A DNA stretch of 64,000 bases from CAZVFX01 sp964626565. GTDB taxonomy: Bacteria > Myxococcota_A > UBA9042 > CAIXZC01. Positions 19,158-28,600 of this stretch are shown piece by piece (the first letter of the stretch is position 1; every line of letters starts with the position of its first letter). The notes beneath the pieces are model-generated. The model worked only from the letters and a program-made list of their open reading frames with translations, searched no databases and was not told the origin of the DNA. Where the stretch lies: assembly GCA_964626565.1 (NCBI GenBank), contig CAZVFX010000002.1:1-64000 (forward strand). Direction: 5' to 3'. A program made the translations under genes and the position numbers.

Positions 19158-21535
19158 TGAGGGTTTCCCAACGAACGCTCGACTATTTGAAGTGGGACCG
19201 GCTGGCGGCCGAACTCGTCAGGCTCACCTCCACTTCCATGGGCGCGCACCGGGCTGAGGCCTTGACTTTCCTCTCGACCAAAGACGCTATCGTGGCGGAG
19301 TTGAGCCGCGTGGAACAGCTAAAGGCCGTCATGGACTCCGGCGCCGCCCCTGACTTTGCCGGAATCGCCGATCTGGAAGGGCTGCTCGAGCGGGCAGGCA
19401 AAGAGGGGACGCTGGCACCGGAAGAGTTGCTGGAAGTGTCCACATGCATTGGGGGACTCACCCGTCTGGCCAACTATTTTGCCGCCCACGGAGAGCAACT
19501 GCCGGGTCTCGAATACTTGTCCCGGAGACTTCACGATCTCGGTTTCCTTTCCCATCGAATTACCGTTTCAGTGGACCGCGAGGGAAGGGTGCGAGACGAC
19601 GCCAGCCCGGTGCTGCGGGAGATGCGGGAGAGGGCCTATACCCTGCAGGAAACCATCAAGGAGAAGCTGGAGGACTTCCTGAAGGGGGACAGGGCGGCGG
19701 AAGCACTTCAGGAGCGCTATTATACGTTGCGTGAAGACCGGTATGTGGTGCCGGTGAAAGCGGAACGTCGGTCGGTGGTGGAAGGGATCGTTCATGCGGT
19801 AAGTCAGTCGGGCGCCACGGTGTTTCTGGAGCCCAAATTCCTGATCTCCCTGAACAATCGCTTGAAGATGGCCCGGGAGGAGGTTAAGCGGGAGGAGTAT
19901 CTTGTGCTGGCCGGGTTGTCGAGGGATGTGGCCGACAACTCCGGCGAGTTGAAGGAGTCCCTCGAGGCCGCGGGTGAGTTTGACTTTGTGGCGGCCAGGG
20001 CGCTTATGTCGACCAGGTTTGGCGGCGGAGCCCCGGAAATGGGGGAGCTGCCCGTGCTGAGGCTGAAGAAGGCCCGCTCTCCGATCCTGCTCCTGCAGGG
20101 GCAGGACGTGGTGTCTTCAGACATCATCATCGGGGATCCGGCGCGGGTGTTGGTACTGTCGGGACCCAATGCCGGCGGCAAGTCGGTGGCTTTGAGCAGT
20201 TGCGGGCTTTCCATACTCATGGCACACGCCGGGCTGCACCCTCCGCTGAGCCCGGACAGTTACCTGCCGGTGTTGGAAGGAGTGCATGCGGTACCCGGGG
20301 ACATGGAGGACGTGGAGCAGCAGCTCTCCACCTTTGCCGGCCATCTCACCGAACTCAACAAGGTTGTCGCCCGGGTGAGCGAGAAGCACCTGGTCCTGGT
20401 GGACGAAATCGCAGTGGGAACCGAGCCGCTCCAGGGCTCTGCCATCGGGGCCGGCTATCTCCAGGAGTTTGCAGCGCGGGGTTGCCTGGCCATGGTGGCG
20501 ACCCACTACGAACGACTGAAAGCGCTGGCAATGGCCGATGACGTATTCGAAAACGCTTCCATGGGCGTCGACTGGGAGACCCTGGCGCCAACGTATCGGC
20601 TGGTCCACGGCAAGCCGGGCTCGTCCCGGACTTTCGAGATGGCTGAACGTTATTCGGTTCCCGAGGAAGTGGTGCGGAGTGCGCGGGAGTTTCTGGACGG
20701 TGCGGCCGGCAACGTTCTGGAGGAGGCTATCGCTCGGTTGTCGGAGCGGGAACAAGAGCTTTCCAAGGCGGTGGCGCGCCAGGAGGAGGCGGCGGAAGAG
20801 GCGGCGCAGTTGAAACGCCGGCGCACCCTCGCCCTGGATCAGCTCCAGCGGCAAGCTGGGCGGATCATCTCCCGGAAGGTGGAAGAGGCCGCCCGGGAGG
20901 TGGATGAGGCGCTGGAAGGGGTGTCCACGCTGGTGTCCGAGCTGCAGCAGGGGCCTGCCGACCACGGCAAGGTCGAGTCGACAAGGAGGGTGCTGGTGGG
21001 GGTTCGCGACAAGTTGAGGAAACGCCGCGCCAAAGTAGAGGAAGAGGAAGCAGTGCGCGAGGTTTTACCGCTCAAAACCGGCGCAGTGGAACCGGGTGGT
21101 GAAGTGCTGGTGAAGAAATTCAACAAGAAGGCGGTGGTGGTCTCCGTTTCCGAAAAGGACCGCACCGCGCAATTGAAGATGGGGCCTATGCGTATGCGCC
21201 TTCCCCTGGATGAGCTGGTGCCCATCCGCCGGGAGAAGCCAACCGCGGCGGCGGGGCAGAAGAAGTGGGACCGCCCGGGTCCGATGCCCGGTGCAGTGAC
21301 CAGGCTGGACCTGCGCGGCAAGAGCTCGGACGAGGCGCTCGCCGAGTTGGAGAAGACCCTGGACGAGGCGATGCTAGGCGTTCACGCCACCTTCCTGGTA
21401 GTCCACGGCCACGGCACCGGCAAGCTGAGAACTGCAGTGCGAGCCTACCTCAACGAAACGTCATATCCGGTGGAATTCAGAAAGGGCAAAAGAGAAGAAG
21501 GCGGCGACGGCGTGACCGTGGTGACTATGGTTTAG
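19157..21535 (+). CDS. mutS2: Endonuclease MutS2 with C-terminal Smr domain
   Basis: A 792-residue MutS2 protein. It starts SQRTLDYLKWDRLA, has the MutS core with Walker A GPNAGGKSVALS (about 20164), the Walker B region LVLVDEIAVGTEP and the ATHYERLK switch, and a Lys/Arg/Glu-rich coiled coil. It ends with an Smr nuclease domain (RLDLRGKSSDEAL, FLVVHGHGTGKLR). MutS2 lacks the mismatch-recognition domain; family members suppress homologous recombination or act on collided ribosomes. ATG 19157 overlaps the previous stop (TGATG); GTG 19154 is an alternative. The stop overlaps the stop of the facing gene by a few bases. Confidence 0.96.
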   Translation: MRVSQRTLDYLKWDRLAAELVRLTSTSMGAHRAEALTFLSTKDAIVAELSRVEQLKAVMDSGAAPDFAGIADLEGLLERAGKEGTLAPEELLEVSTCIGGLTRLANYFAAHGEQLPGLEYLSRRLHDLGFLSHRITVSVDREGRVRDDASPVLREMRERAYTLQETIKEKLEDFLKGDRAAEALQERYYTLREDRYVVPVKAERRSVVEGIVHAVSQSGATVFLEPKFLISLNNRLKMAREEVKREEYLVLAGLSRDVADNSGELKESLEAAGEFDFVAARALMSTRFGGGAPEMGELPVLRLKKARSPILLLQGQDVVSSDIIIGDPARVLVLSGPNAGGKSVALSSCGLSILMAHAGLHPPLSPDSYLPVLEGVHAVPGDMEDVEQQLSTFAGHLTELNKVVARVSEKHLVLVDEIAVGTEPLQGSAIGAGYLQEFAARGCLAMVATHYERLKALAMADDVFENASMGVDWETLAPTYRLVHGKPGSSRTFEMAERYSVPEEVVRSAREFLDGAAGNVLEEAIARLSEREQELSKAVARQEEAAEEAAQLKRRRTLALDQLQRQAGRIISRKVEEAAREVDEALEGVSTLVSELQQGPADHGKVESTRRVLVGVRDKLRKRRAKVEEEEAVREVLPLKTGAVEPGGEVLVKKFNKKAVVVSVSEKDRTAQLKMGPMRMRLPLDELVPIRREKPTAAAGQKKWDRPGPMPGAVTRLDLRGKSSDEALAELEKTLDEAMLGVHATFLVVHGHGTGKLRTAVRAYLNETSYPVEFRKGKREEGGDGVTVVTMV

Positions 21536-23376
21536 TCAAGAACCTTGATGGGAACCAGGACTACCTGGTTTTCTTTCTCGACGACCCTGAACAGCACCAG
21601 CTCAACTTCGAACTTGTCTTTCAGGCTCTTTTCGATCCTGGCGACTTTCTCGACGAAGCCGATATAGGTGATCTTGGATACGTCCTCGCCGATGTTGCCC
21701 TTGGCTTCCAGGTATTCCTTGAACAAACGCCGGTAGTACTCCGGCTTGCTCTCCTTCACTTCCGCAGACGAGATTTCTTCAATCTCTCCGGTGGTTATCC
21801 CGGTTGATTCTCCGTCCAGGCTCGTTTCGCCTGCAACCCGCAGAGGCTCGGCCCAGGTGTCTTCCAGTTCCTGGTCCTCAGGCAATGGAAGCCCCAGGAG
21901 CACTGCCTTCATGATGGTCAGGGATTGGGCCATGGAGCGTGGCAGGCCGTCGGAGAAGTCGAATGGGAAGCTGTACTCGAAGTTGCCCCCGATAATCTCG
22001 TGGATGCCCGCGTCGATCTGCTCGAACGGCCGGGTAAATGCCCTGAGCAGCACTTGGATGAGGATGAGGCCGATGAGGAAGACGATGATGCCCGCCACCA
22101 GCAGAATGGCCTTGATGGTGGTGAACATGGCTAGCGCTCTTTCCAGGTCAACGGAGAGAAGAGCTTCGCACACTTCTCCTTCGGAGCTGAAGTCCACGGG
22201 GAATGGCACGGCCAGGGCCAGCATGTCCTCGGTGAGCATGCCGGGATGGATCGCGGTCTTTCGTATGTACTGGGACAGTTCGCCGGCCCTCGACTCGTCC
22301 AGCGTAGTGCCGGCCAGCAAGGTCTGGGCGTTGTTGTCCCGGTGCAGGAAGGTGATCCCTTCCGCCTGCCGGGCCAGTTCGTATTCGCACAGCGTGTCAC
22401 TGGCCTGGGCGGTTTCCTCGTCGCCATCGGCGCGCTTCGAGCACTGCTCAAGTACCGGACGGACGCCCAGGACCGAGAACGTGTCCCGCGTCGCTCTTCC
22501 CTTGTCCAGTTCGAAGCCCACCAGCACCGCGCCCAGGAAATCACCCTCGGCATCTTCGATGCGGCTGGCGACCACAACAAACAGCCGGTTGCCCTGGAGG
22601 GTGAGATAGCTGGAAATCATCGGCTCGAACGACGTGCGCAGTTGGTCGAGAACCGGTGCAGTCTGGTGGAAGTTTTCTTTGATGTGATTGCGGTACCCGG
22701 TGGCAGCCTGGAACAGGTCCTTGGTCCTCAGCTTGTCCACCGAACTATCAAGGTTGTCGAACAGAAGCCGGGTGGTAGTGCCGTCGGGGTCAACCAGAAT
22801 GAACAGTTCGGGGAAAGAGTCGCCGAGTTCCTTCTTCTGCTCGGGGAAGATGATGCGGGCCAGGGGAACGTACGTCATCTTGAAGTAGCACACCGGCCAC
22901 GCTTCTTTTTCCGCCATGCAACTTGCGAAGATGTCTCGCATGTATTTGGCGTATCCACCCTCCACCCGGTACTGCTTCTTGATGTTGGTGGCGATGTCCT
23001 TTTCGAACAGGTCCAGCGACTTCTTGGCCTCCTTCTCTACAAAATCCAGTACCTTCTGCGGGTCCATCTTCTGGCGTCGAGCCAGGGGGAAGGCCTGCCG
23101 GGTCCGGTTGCTCATCTCCCGAATCTCGTCCCGCTGGTCTTTGAGAATCTCCATGTAGGTGGGAAGGTCGGAGTCGAGGAGGTTCCCAACGTACGACTTC
23201 AGGCCCGCAATGCGCTGCTCGGAAAGCACGCGATACGACTCTGCCGCAGCCTTGAGGGAGGGGAAGACCTTCTCCTTCTCGTATGAGTCTCGATTCATGT
23301 CGAGAATGACCCACATGATCGAGACAACCAGCACTATCGTGAAGAAATACAAAACGGTCAGTTTCAAACGAAACAT
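21532..23376 (-). CDS. Membrane sensor-like protein with MXAN_5187-type C-terminal domain
   Basis: A 614-residue bitopic protein. A membrane segment (VLYFFTIVLVVSIMWVIL) is followed by a long periplasmic region, predicted mostly helical first and then dCache-like (VVVASRIEDAEGDFLGAVLVG). A second membrane segment (about residues 419-442, ILLVAGIIVFLIGLILIQVL) leads to a short HAMP-like stretch. The last 80 residues (EYYRRLFKEYLEAKG ... ITYIGFVEKVARIEKSL) look like the C-terminal domain of the MXAN_5187 family of myxobacteria, whose role is unknown. No kinase, cyclase or chemoreceptor domain is present, so it may signal through a partner. ATG 23376 has GGGAGGAG upstream and a near-consensus promoter. 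Confidence 0.83.
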   Translation of the reverse strand: MFRLKLTVLYFFTIVLVVSIMWVILDMNRDSYEKEKVFPSLKAAAESYRVLSEQRIAGLKSYVGNLLDSDLPTYMEILKDQRDEIREMSNRTRQAFPLARRQKMDPQKVLDFVEKEAKKSLDLFEKDIATNIKKQYRVEGGYAKYMRDIFASCMAEKEAWPVCYFKMTYVPLARIIFPEQKKELGDSFPELFILVDPDGTTTRLLFDNLDSSVDKLRTKDLFQAATGYRNHIKENFHQTAPVLDQLRTSFEPMISSYLTLQGNRLFVVVASRIEDAEGDFLGAVLVGFELDKGRATRDTFSVLGVRPVLEQCSKRADGDEETAQASDTLCEYELARQAEGITFLHRDNNAQTLLAGTTLDESRAGELSQYIRKTAIHPGMLTEDMLALAVPFPVDFSSEGEVCEALLSVDLERALAMFTTIKAILLVAGIIVFLIGLILIQVLLRAFTRPFEQIDAGIHEIIGGNFEYSFPFDFSDGLPRSMAQSLTIMKAVLLGLPLPEDQELEDTWAEPLRVAGETSLDGESTGITTGEIEEISSAEVKESKPEYYRRLFKEYLEAKGNIGEDVSKITYIGFVEKVARIEKSLKDKFEVELVLFRVVEKENQVVLVPIKVLD

Positions 23377-23440
23377 GACGAAACTCCTCCCTGCAAAACC
23401 GTTGGAACCCGCCCATTTTTCATAGAAAAAAAGCAGGTCA

Positions 23441-23469
23441 ACTATAGACTAGGGTCCAAAGGGTGTCAA
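23441..23469 (-). promoter_or_regulatory. Near-consensus sigma-70 promoter for the MXAN_5187-like gene
   Basis: Minus strand TTGACA (23464-23469), 17-base spacer, TATAGT (23441-23446). The -35 box lies in the left arm of an inverted repeat, GGTGTCA (23462-23468) and TGACACC (23490-23496), 21 bases apart, which could be an operator in this divergent region. Confidence 0.65.
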
Positions 23470-23531
23470 CCAAACTTTCTTCTCTTAACTGACACCGCCT
23501 GCGCGACGATGTTTCAGGTCCAATTTGCCTC

Positions 23532-23560
23532 TTGCATGCAGGCTTTCAGTCCAGTAAGAT
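23532..23560 (+). promoter_or_regulatory. Possible promoter for the acyl-CoA dehydrogenase gene
   Basis: TTGCAT (23532-23537), 17-base spacer, TAAGAT (23555-23560), 39 bases before ATG 23600. Only a partial match to consensus. Confidence 0.35.
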
Positions 23561-23599
23561 CCGCTCGCGATTTTGACCTATGTCAAGGGAGGCGGAAAC

Positions 23600-25465
23600 A
23601 TGGACTTTAAGGCTGATCTCAGGGACATCAAGTTCAACGTATTCGAAATGCTGAAGGCTCAGGAATTGTCGCAGTTTAGCCGGTACGAGGAGGCCACCGA
23701 GGAGTTGCTCGAAATGGTCATCGACGAAGGCTACAACTTCGCCCGGGAAGTGATCGGACCAACCTTCGAAACCGGCGACCGCGCCGGCTGTTCCTTCGAG
23801 GGCGGCGATGTGGTGATGCACGACGACATCATCAAGGCGCTCAAGCAGTGGGGCTCCGACGGCTGGGGCGGTGTCACCGAAACCGTCGACTGGGGCGGCC
23901 AGGGCCTCCCGTTGCTCATGGCCTCAGTGCTCAACGAGTTCTTCACCGGCGCCAACTGCGCACTCTCCCTCGTGCCGATGCTTACCGTCGGCGCCGCTCA
24001 CCTCGTCGAGCGTTTCGCTCCCGAGTGGGTCAAGGAAGCGTGCCTTGAGAAAATGTATTCACTCGAATGGACCGGCACCATGTGCCTCACCGAACCACAG
24101 GCAGGGAGCGACGTGGGCGCCAGCAAGTGCAAGGCCATGCCCATGGGCGACGGCGCGTACAAAGTGGTGGGCACCAAGAACTTCATTACCGGAGGAGACC
24201 ACAACGGGGCCGACAACGTCGTCCACCTGGTGCTCGCCAGAATCGAAGGGGGCCCCCCCGGTGTCAAGGGTCTGTCTTTGCTGGTCATACCCAAGTATCG
24301 CTTTACCGAAGACGGCTCCATCGGCGAGTACAACGACGTCACAGTCGCAGGCATCGAGCACAAGATGGGGATCCACGCGACTCCTACCTGCACCATGAAC
24401 TACGGCGACAACGACGATTGTATCGGCTATCTCATAGGCAAGGAGCATGGCGGCATCAGGCTTATGTTCCACCTCATGAATGAAGCCCGCATCTGGGTTG
24501 GTATGCAGGGCCTCGCCCTGTCTGCCTGCTCCTACCAGCAGGCGCTGACTTATGCGGGCGAGCGACTCCAGGGCTCGGATATCCGGAATTTCAAAGACCC
24601 GGCCGCACCGAAGGTACCCATCATCCGCCACCCCGATGTGCGCCGTATGCTCATGACCATGAAGTCGTGGACCGAGGCGATGCGGGGACTCTTCCTTTCC
24701 GTGGCCTGGATGGAAGACATCGTGAGGGTCTCTGAATCCGACGAAGAGAAGAAGTATTACCAGGGTATTGTTGACCTGCTGACTCCGGTATGTAAGGCCT
24801 ACGGCTCCGACGTGGGCCATGAGCTTTGCTCCACCGGCGTCCAGATCTTGGGCGGCTACGGCTATTGCAAGGAATTCCCGCAAGAGCAGTTGATGAGGGA
24901 TGCCAAGATCGCAGCCATCTACGAGGGAGCCAACGGCATTCAGGCCATGGACCTGTTCGCCCGGAAGGTGCCTATGAACGGTGGACAACTGTTCCGCAGC
25001 TACACCGGCGCGATCGACAAGTTCCTGGCCGAAACCAAGGGCAAGCACGACTGTCTCGACGATATCTTCGCCGCACTGGCGGAAGCCAAACTCACCCTGG
25101 TGAAGACCACCGTGAAAGTTTCCCATCTGGCCCAGGAGGATCTAGGCGCCGGACTACTGCAAGCGACCCCATACCTCAGGCTGTTCGGTCACGTGGCCTG
25201 CGCCTTTGAGTTGGCCAAGCAGGCGGTGGTCGCGCATAGCCGGCTGCGCGAAATTTATGATGAAAAAGGTGTGGAAACGAAGGACCAGCGGCAGGAGCTC
25301 TACGAGACCAACGCAGACGTGAACTTCTATCGGGGCAAAGTGCTGTCCGCCCGCTTCTTCGCCCACAACATCCTCCCCGCCGCGCAGGGCATTTCCAAAG
25401 CGGTCATCAACTCCGACCGCTCCTCCCTCGATGTGCAGTTCGGTTTGCAGGAAGAAAACGCGTAA
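23600..25465 (+). CDS. Acyl-CoA dehydrogenase (long FadE/DmdC-like type)
   Basis: A 621-residue FAD enzyme, longer than the classical 380-residue family and matching the long type with an extra C-terminal domain. An N-terminal extension (MDFKADLRDIKFNVFEML) precedes the core: TGTMCLTEPQAGSDVG (FAD/substrate loop), GTKNFITGGDH, and IYEGANGIQAMDLFARK with the likely catalytic Glu442. The C-terminal domain follows from about residue 470. It catalyses alpha,beta-dehydrogenation of an acyl-CoA, passing electrons to ETF. Chain length cannot be read from sequence; 3-methylmercaptopropionyl-CoA dehydrogenases have this length too. ATG 23600 has GGGAGG 7 bases upstream. Monocistronic, followed by CAATYYY heptamer repeats. 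Confidence 0.94.
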   Translation: MDFKADLRDIKFNVFEMLKAQELSQFSRYEEATEELLEMVIDEGYNFAREVIGPTFETGDRAGCSFEGGDVVMHDDIIKALKQWGSDGWGGVTETVDWGGQGLPLLMASVLNEFFTGANCALSLVPMLTVGAAHLVERFAPEWVKEACLEKMYSLEWTGTMCLTEPQAGSDVGASKCKAMPMGDGAYKVVGTKNFITGGDHNGADNVVHLVLARIEGGPPGVKGLSLLVIPKYRFTEDGSIGEYNDVTVAGIEHKMGIHATPTCTMNYGDNDDCIGYLIGKEHGGIRLMFHLMNEARIWVGMQGLALSACSYQQALTYAGERLQGSDIRNFKDPAAPKVPIIRHPDVRRMLMTMKSWTEAMRGLFLSVAWMEDIVRVSESDEEKKYYQGIVDLLTPVCKAYGSDVGHELCSTGVQILGGYGYCKEFPQEQLMRDAKIAAIYEGANGIQAMDLFARKVPMNGGQLFRSYTGAIDKFLAETKGKHDCLDDIFAALAEAKLTLVKTTVKVSHLAQEDLGAGLLQATPYLRLFGHVACAFELAKQAVVAHSRLREIYDEKGVETKDQRQELYETNADVNFYRGKVLSARFFAHNILPAAQGISKAVINSDRSSLDVQFGLQEENA

Positions 25466-25468
25466 AGA

Positions 25469-25503
25469 CAATTTTCAATCCTCAATTTTCAATTCTCAAT
25501 CTT
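25469..25503. repeat. CAATYYY heptamer tandem repeat
   Basis: Five 7-bp units (CAATTTT, CAATCCT, CAATTTT, CAATTCT, CAATCTT) directly after the acyl-CoA dehydrogenase stop. Related CAATTNN units occur at 51245. Confidence 0.8.
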
Positions 25504-25604
25504 GTCATGCTGACACCACCGACTCTCTGATCATGGCACTTGGAACGGCCTTGCTGGAGGAGGTGGAAGGACCCCTCGTTGGTTCAGAAACTCTCGTCGA
25601 TACC

Positions 25605-25633
25605 TTGACTATGCTTTCGTTCCTGAGTATACC
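25605..25633 (+). promoter_or_regulatory. Sigma-70-type promoter for the HEAT/Gly-rich protein gene
   Basis: TTGACT (25605-25610), 17-base spacer, TATACC (25628-25633), 33 bases before ATG 25666. Confidence 0.55.
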
Positions 25634-25665
25634 AAGACGGTATTCATCCAGAGGGTTTGGGGCCA

Positions 25666-28600
25666 ATGTTCGGACTACGCTTCTCAGCCGCAGTTGTTGC
25701 CTGCTTCCTGACGCTTTCCTCCCTTTGTGCGCAGGAACCTCCCGCCCAACCCGAGCCCGAAGCCGTTCCTGAAACCGTACCTGAATCCGTACCTGAATCC
25801 GTACCTGAAGCTGCTCCCGAATCAGTTCCCGAAGCCGCGCCCGAACCTGAGCCCCAACCTCCAAGCCCTAAGCCCCAGGCCGTCTTGGACACCGCCCCAG
25901 CGGTTCTAAGACCCCTTCTCCTCGACCTATACGCGTCCACCGACGCGCAGAAAGTAGACGCCATCCACCGGCTCGCCGAGACCAGGGACCTGCGCCTGGC
26001 GCCAGTTCTCGAGACCCTGGCCCGCCGGCATAAGTCGGCCTCAGTCAGGGTCGCGGCCATCCACGCCCTCGGATTCCTCCCCGACCCCGGAGTGGCCGAC
26101 CTGCTTCGCCTTCTCGCCATGGCGCAGAGCAAACCCGGCCGGGACCGCCGCGCCGCGCTCCAGGCGCTGGCAAATCACGGAAACAACGAAGCCGCGGATC
26201 TCCTCTACGACCTGCGTCAGGAACTTCCTCCCGACCTGGGCAAAGAAGCGGTCGCACTGTTGGTGGAGAAATATCCTTCCCGTCTGGCCTACAGGCGGGC
26301 CCTGTACGATGGTCGCACCGATGTTGTAGAGGCTCGGGAGCAGGACGGAGAGTTGGCGGAACTTCTAGCCGCACTTTTCGACCCTGCTCTGTCGGCACGC
26401 CGCACTACCGCGGCCATGGCCTTGGCCGCACTGGGAGACCCCCGGGCTATCCCTGCGCTGGAGGTCGCGCTGACGGACAGCTCGAAGGTGGTGCGACTCA
26501 CCGCGGTTTCGGCACTCGAGTTTCTTCCCCACCCGGCGGCCTCCCACGCGCTGGCCCGCGGAGTCGCCGACCCGCGCTTGAACACGTCAGAGCGCGCCCG
26601 CTGCGCCCGCGCGTTGATGACTCACGATAACAAACTTGCAGCTACGCTGGCCTTCGACCTGGCCTGGCGCCATCGCAACCTGTTTCAGGAGCATGGCCTG
26701 GATGAAGAGGTACAGGAGCTGGCGGCCCGCAGGCTGCCCGACCGGGTTGTGGCACGGCTGAGCGAGGACAGGGGACCCGGGGCTGGGGCAGATTTGGAGA
26801 TCTTGCTCGACCTTCTCCAAGAGGACTCACATCTCAGGCGGCTTGAGGCGGTGCGCCGGGCGGGTGTCCAGCAAGCCGACGTGCTGCCCGCCCTGCTGCC
26901 CGAATTGAGGCGGCGGGGGATGAAGAGTGAGGCGGTCGCGGCCGTGGGCGAATACCGCAAGCCGCCGGCTCGCCTCGCGCTGGCCGCCTTCGCCCTGGAC
27001 CCTTCCAACGCGGAAACGCTCCGTCGCCAGGCGGTGGAAGCGCTCGCGAAACAGCCTGACCAACCCGCGGCCGAGGAAGTGATTCGCGTCTATCGGGGCA
27101 GCAGCGACGAAGAGTTCAAGCGCTTTGTCGTTCTGACTCTCATGCACCATCATCCGGCCGCGGCAGAGCGGGCCGGACTCACCGACGTGGTCATAGACCG
27201 CAGCGGTCTGGTTCCCATGATGCTCGGCTGTGGCGTCCACGGCGCCATCGGCATGGTGCTGCTGTCCGATGCAGCCAATCCTTCCGAGGAGAAAATCACC
27301 TTCCTCCCCGCCATGGGCGGCGCGATTATCGGCGCGGGCGCACCGTTGGTGTTGACCCTCGGCGAAGAGGTGACTCCTGCCCAGGCGTTTTGGGTCACCT
27401 CGGGTGGCGCTTGGGGGCTGACCCAGGGTGCCCTGCTGGGCGTGGCCTTGCGGGGGCCTGCCGATGATGGCGTGGAGGATACCGACCGCCGTTGGACCGA
27501 AGCGCTGGCCCTGACCGGACAGGTTACCGGCCTCGTCGGCACCTGGCTTACCCGGGACGGGATGGGAAAGGACCCCCTCCAGGCGGGCTTTATGAACACC
27601 TCGTTGGTGGTGGGCGGACTGGGCGGTCTTGGTGCAGCCATGCAGGAGGAGAATCGCTCCGCCAGAGCCACCGCGGCCTGGATGCTCGGCGGGACCACCG
27701 CCGGCCTGCTCACGTCGGGACTCCTCGGGCCTGAGTTCAGGTATGGACCTCCCGACTACCCTCAGGTTTTCAGCACTACCTGGATGGGCGGCTGGACAGG
27801 GTACTGGGCTTTGCGCTCCATTCGTCCGGGGCACGAAGGCGCGGACAGCGGAGGAATTCTCCTCGGTGGAACCGCAGGATTCGCCCTCGCAAATGTACTG
27901 GCGGCACAAACCGAACCCGACACCGGGTTTATCGGCTTTCTCAACTACTCGTTCATTGCGGGAAACATCGGCGGCCTCGGCATCGCCGCACAGTTTGAAG
28001 ACTCCGACGGTGATGCGGTCGCACCCTGGCTGGTGGGCGGCGGCGCGACCGGGCTGGCCTTGTCGGGCCTGCTGGGAAGGGATTTCAAGTTCGGCCCCGC
28101 GGATCAGTACCAGACGCTGGCCGGGGTGGGCCTGGGCGCCTGGACCGGCGGGTATCTGTTGGACATCTTGCGGCCTGACCACGACACCGCGGCCAGCGGC
28201 GGAATGTACCTCGGGTCATCCCTGGGGTTCGCAGCCGGCTCCGTATTGTCCGCCTACACCGAGCCTTCCGGGGATGAAGTCACCCACGACCTCATCGGTT
28301 TCGGCATCGGGACCCCTTTCGGTGCGGGCCTGGGCCTGTCCATTCCCGACCTGGATACCGCGTACGTGGAGTCCCTCATGCTGCTGGGCGGCTGGGGCGG
28401 CCTGGCCACCGCCATCGCTACCGAGGAGTACACCCGGTTCTCCGAAGGGGACCGCGCCCTGGTGGGCCTGGGAGGTATCTGGGGATTGTGGCAGGGCCTG
28501 GGGTTCCGGGAGATTCTCGACGGCTCCGGTTCCAGGACCGGATGGGGAGCGGCAATGCTGGGCAGTTCCACCGGGGTAATCGTTGCGGGCGCGGCGGCTC

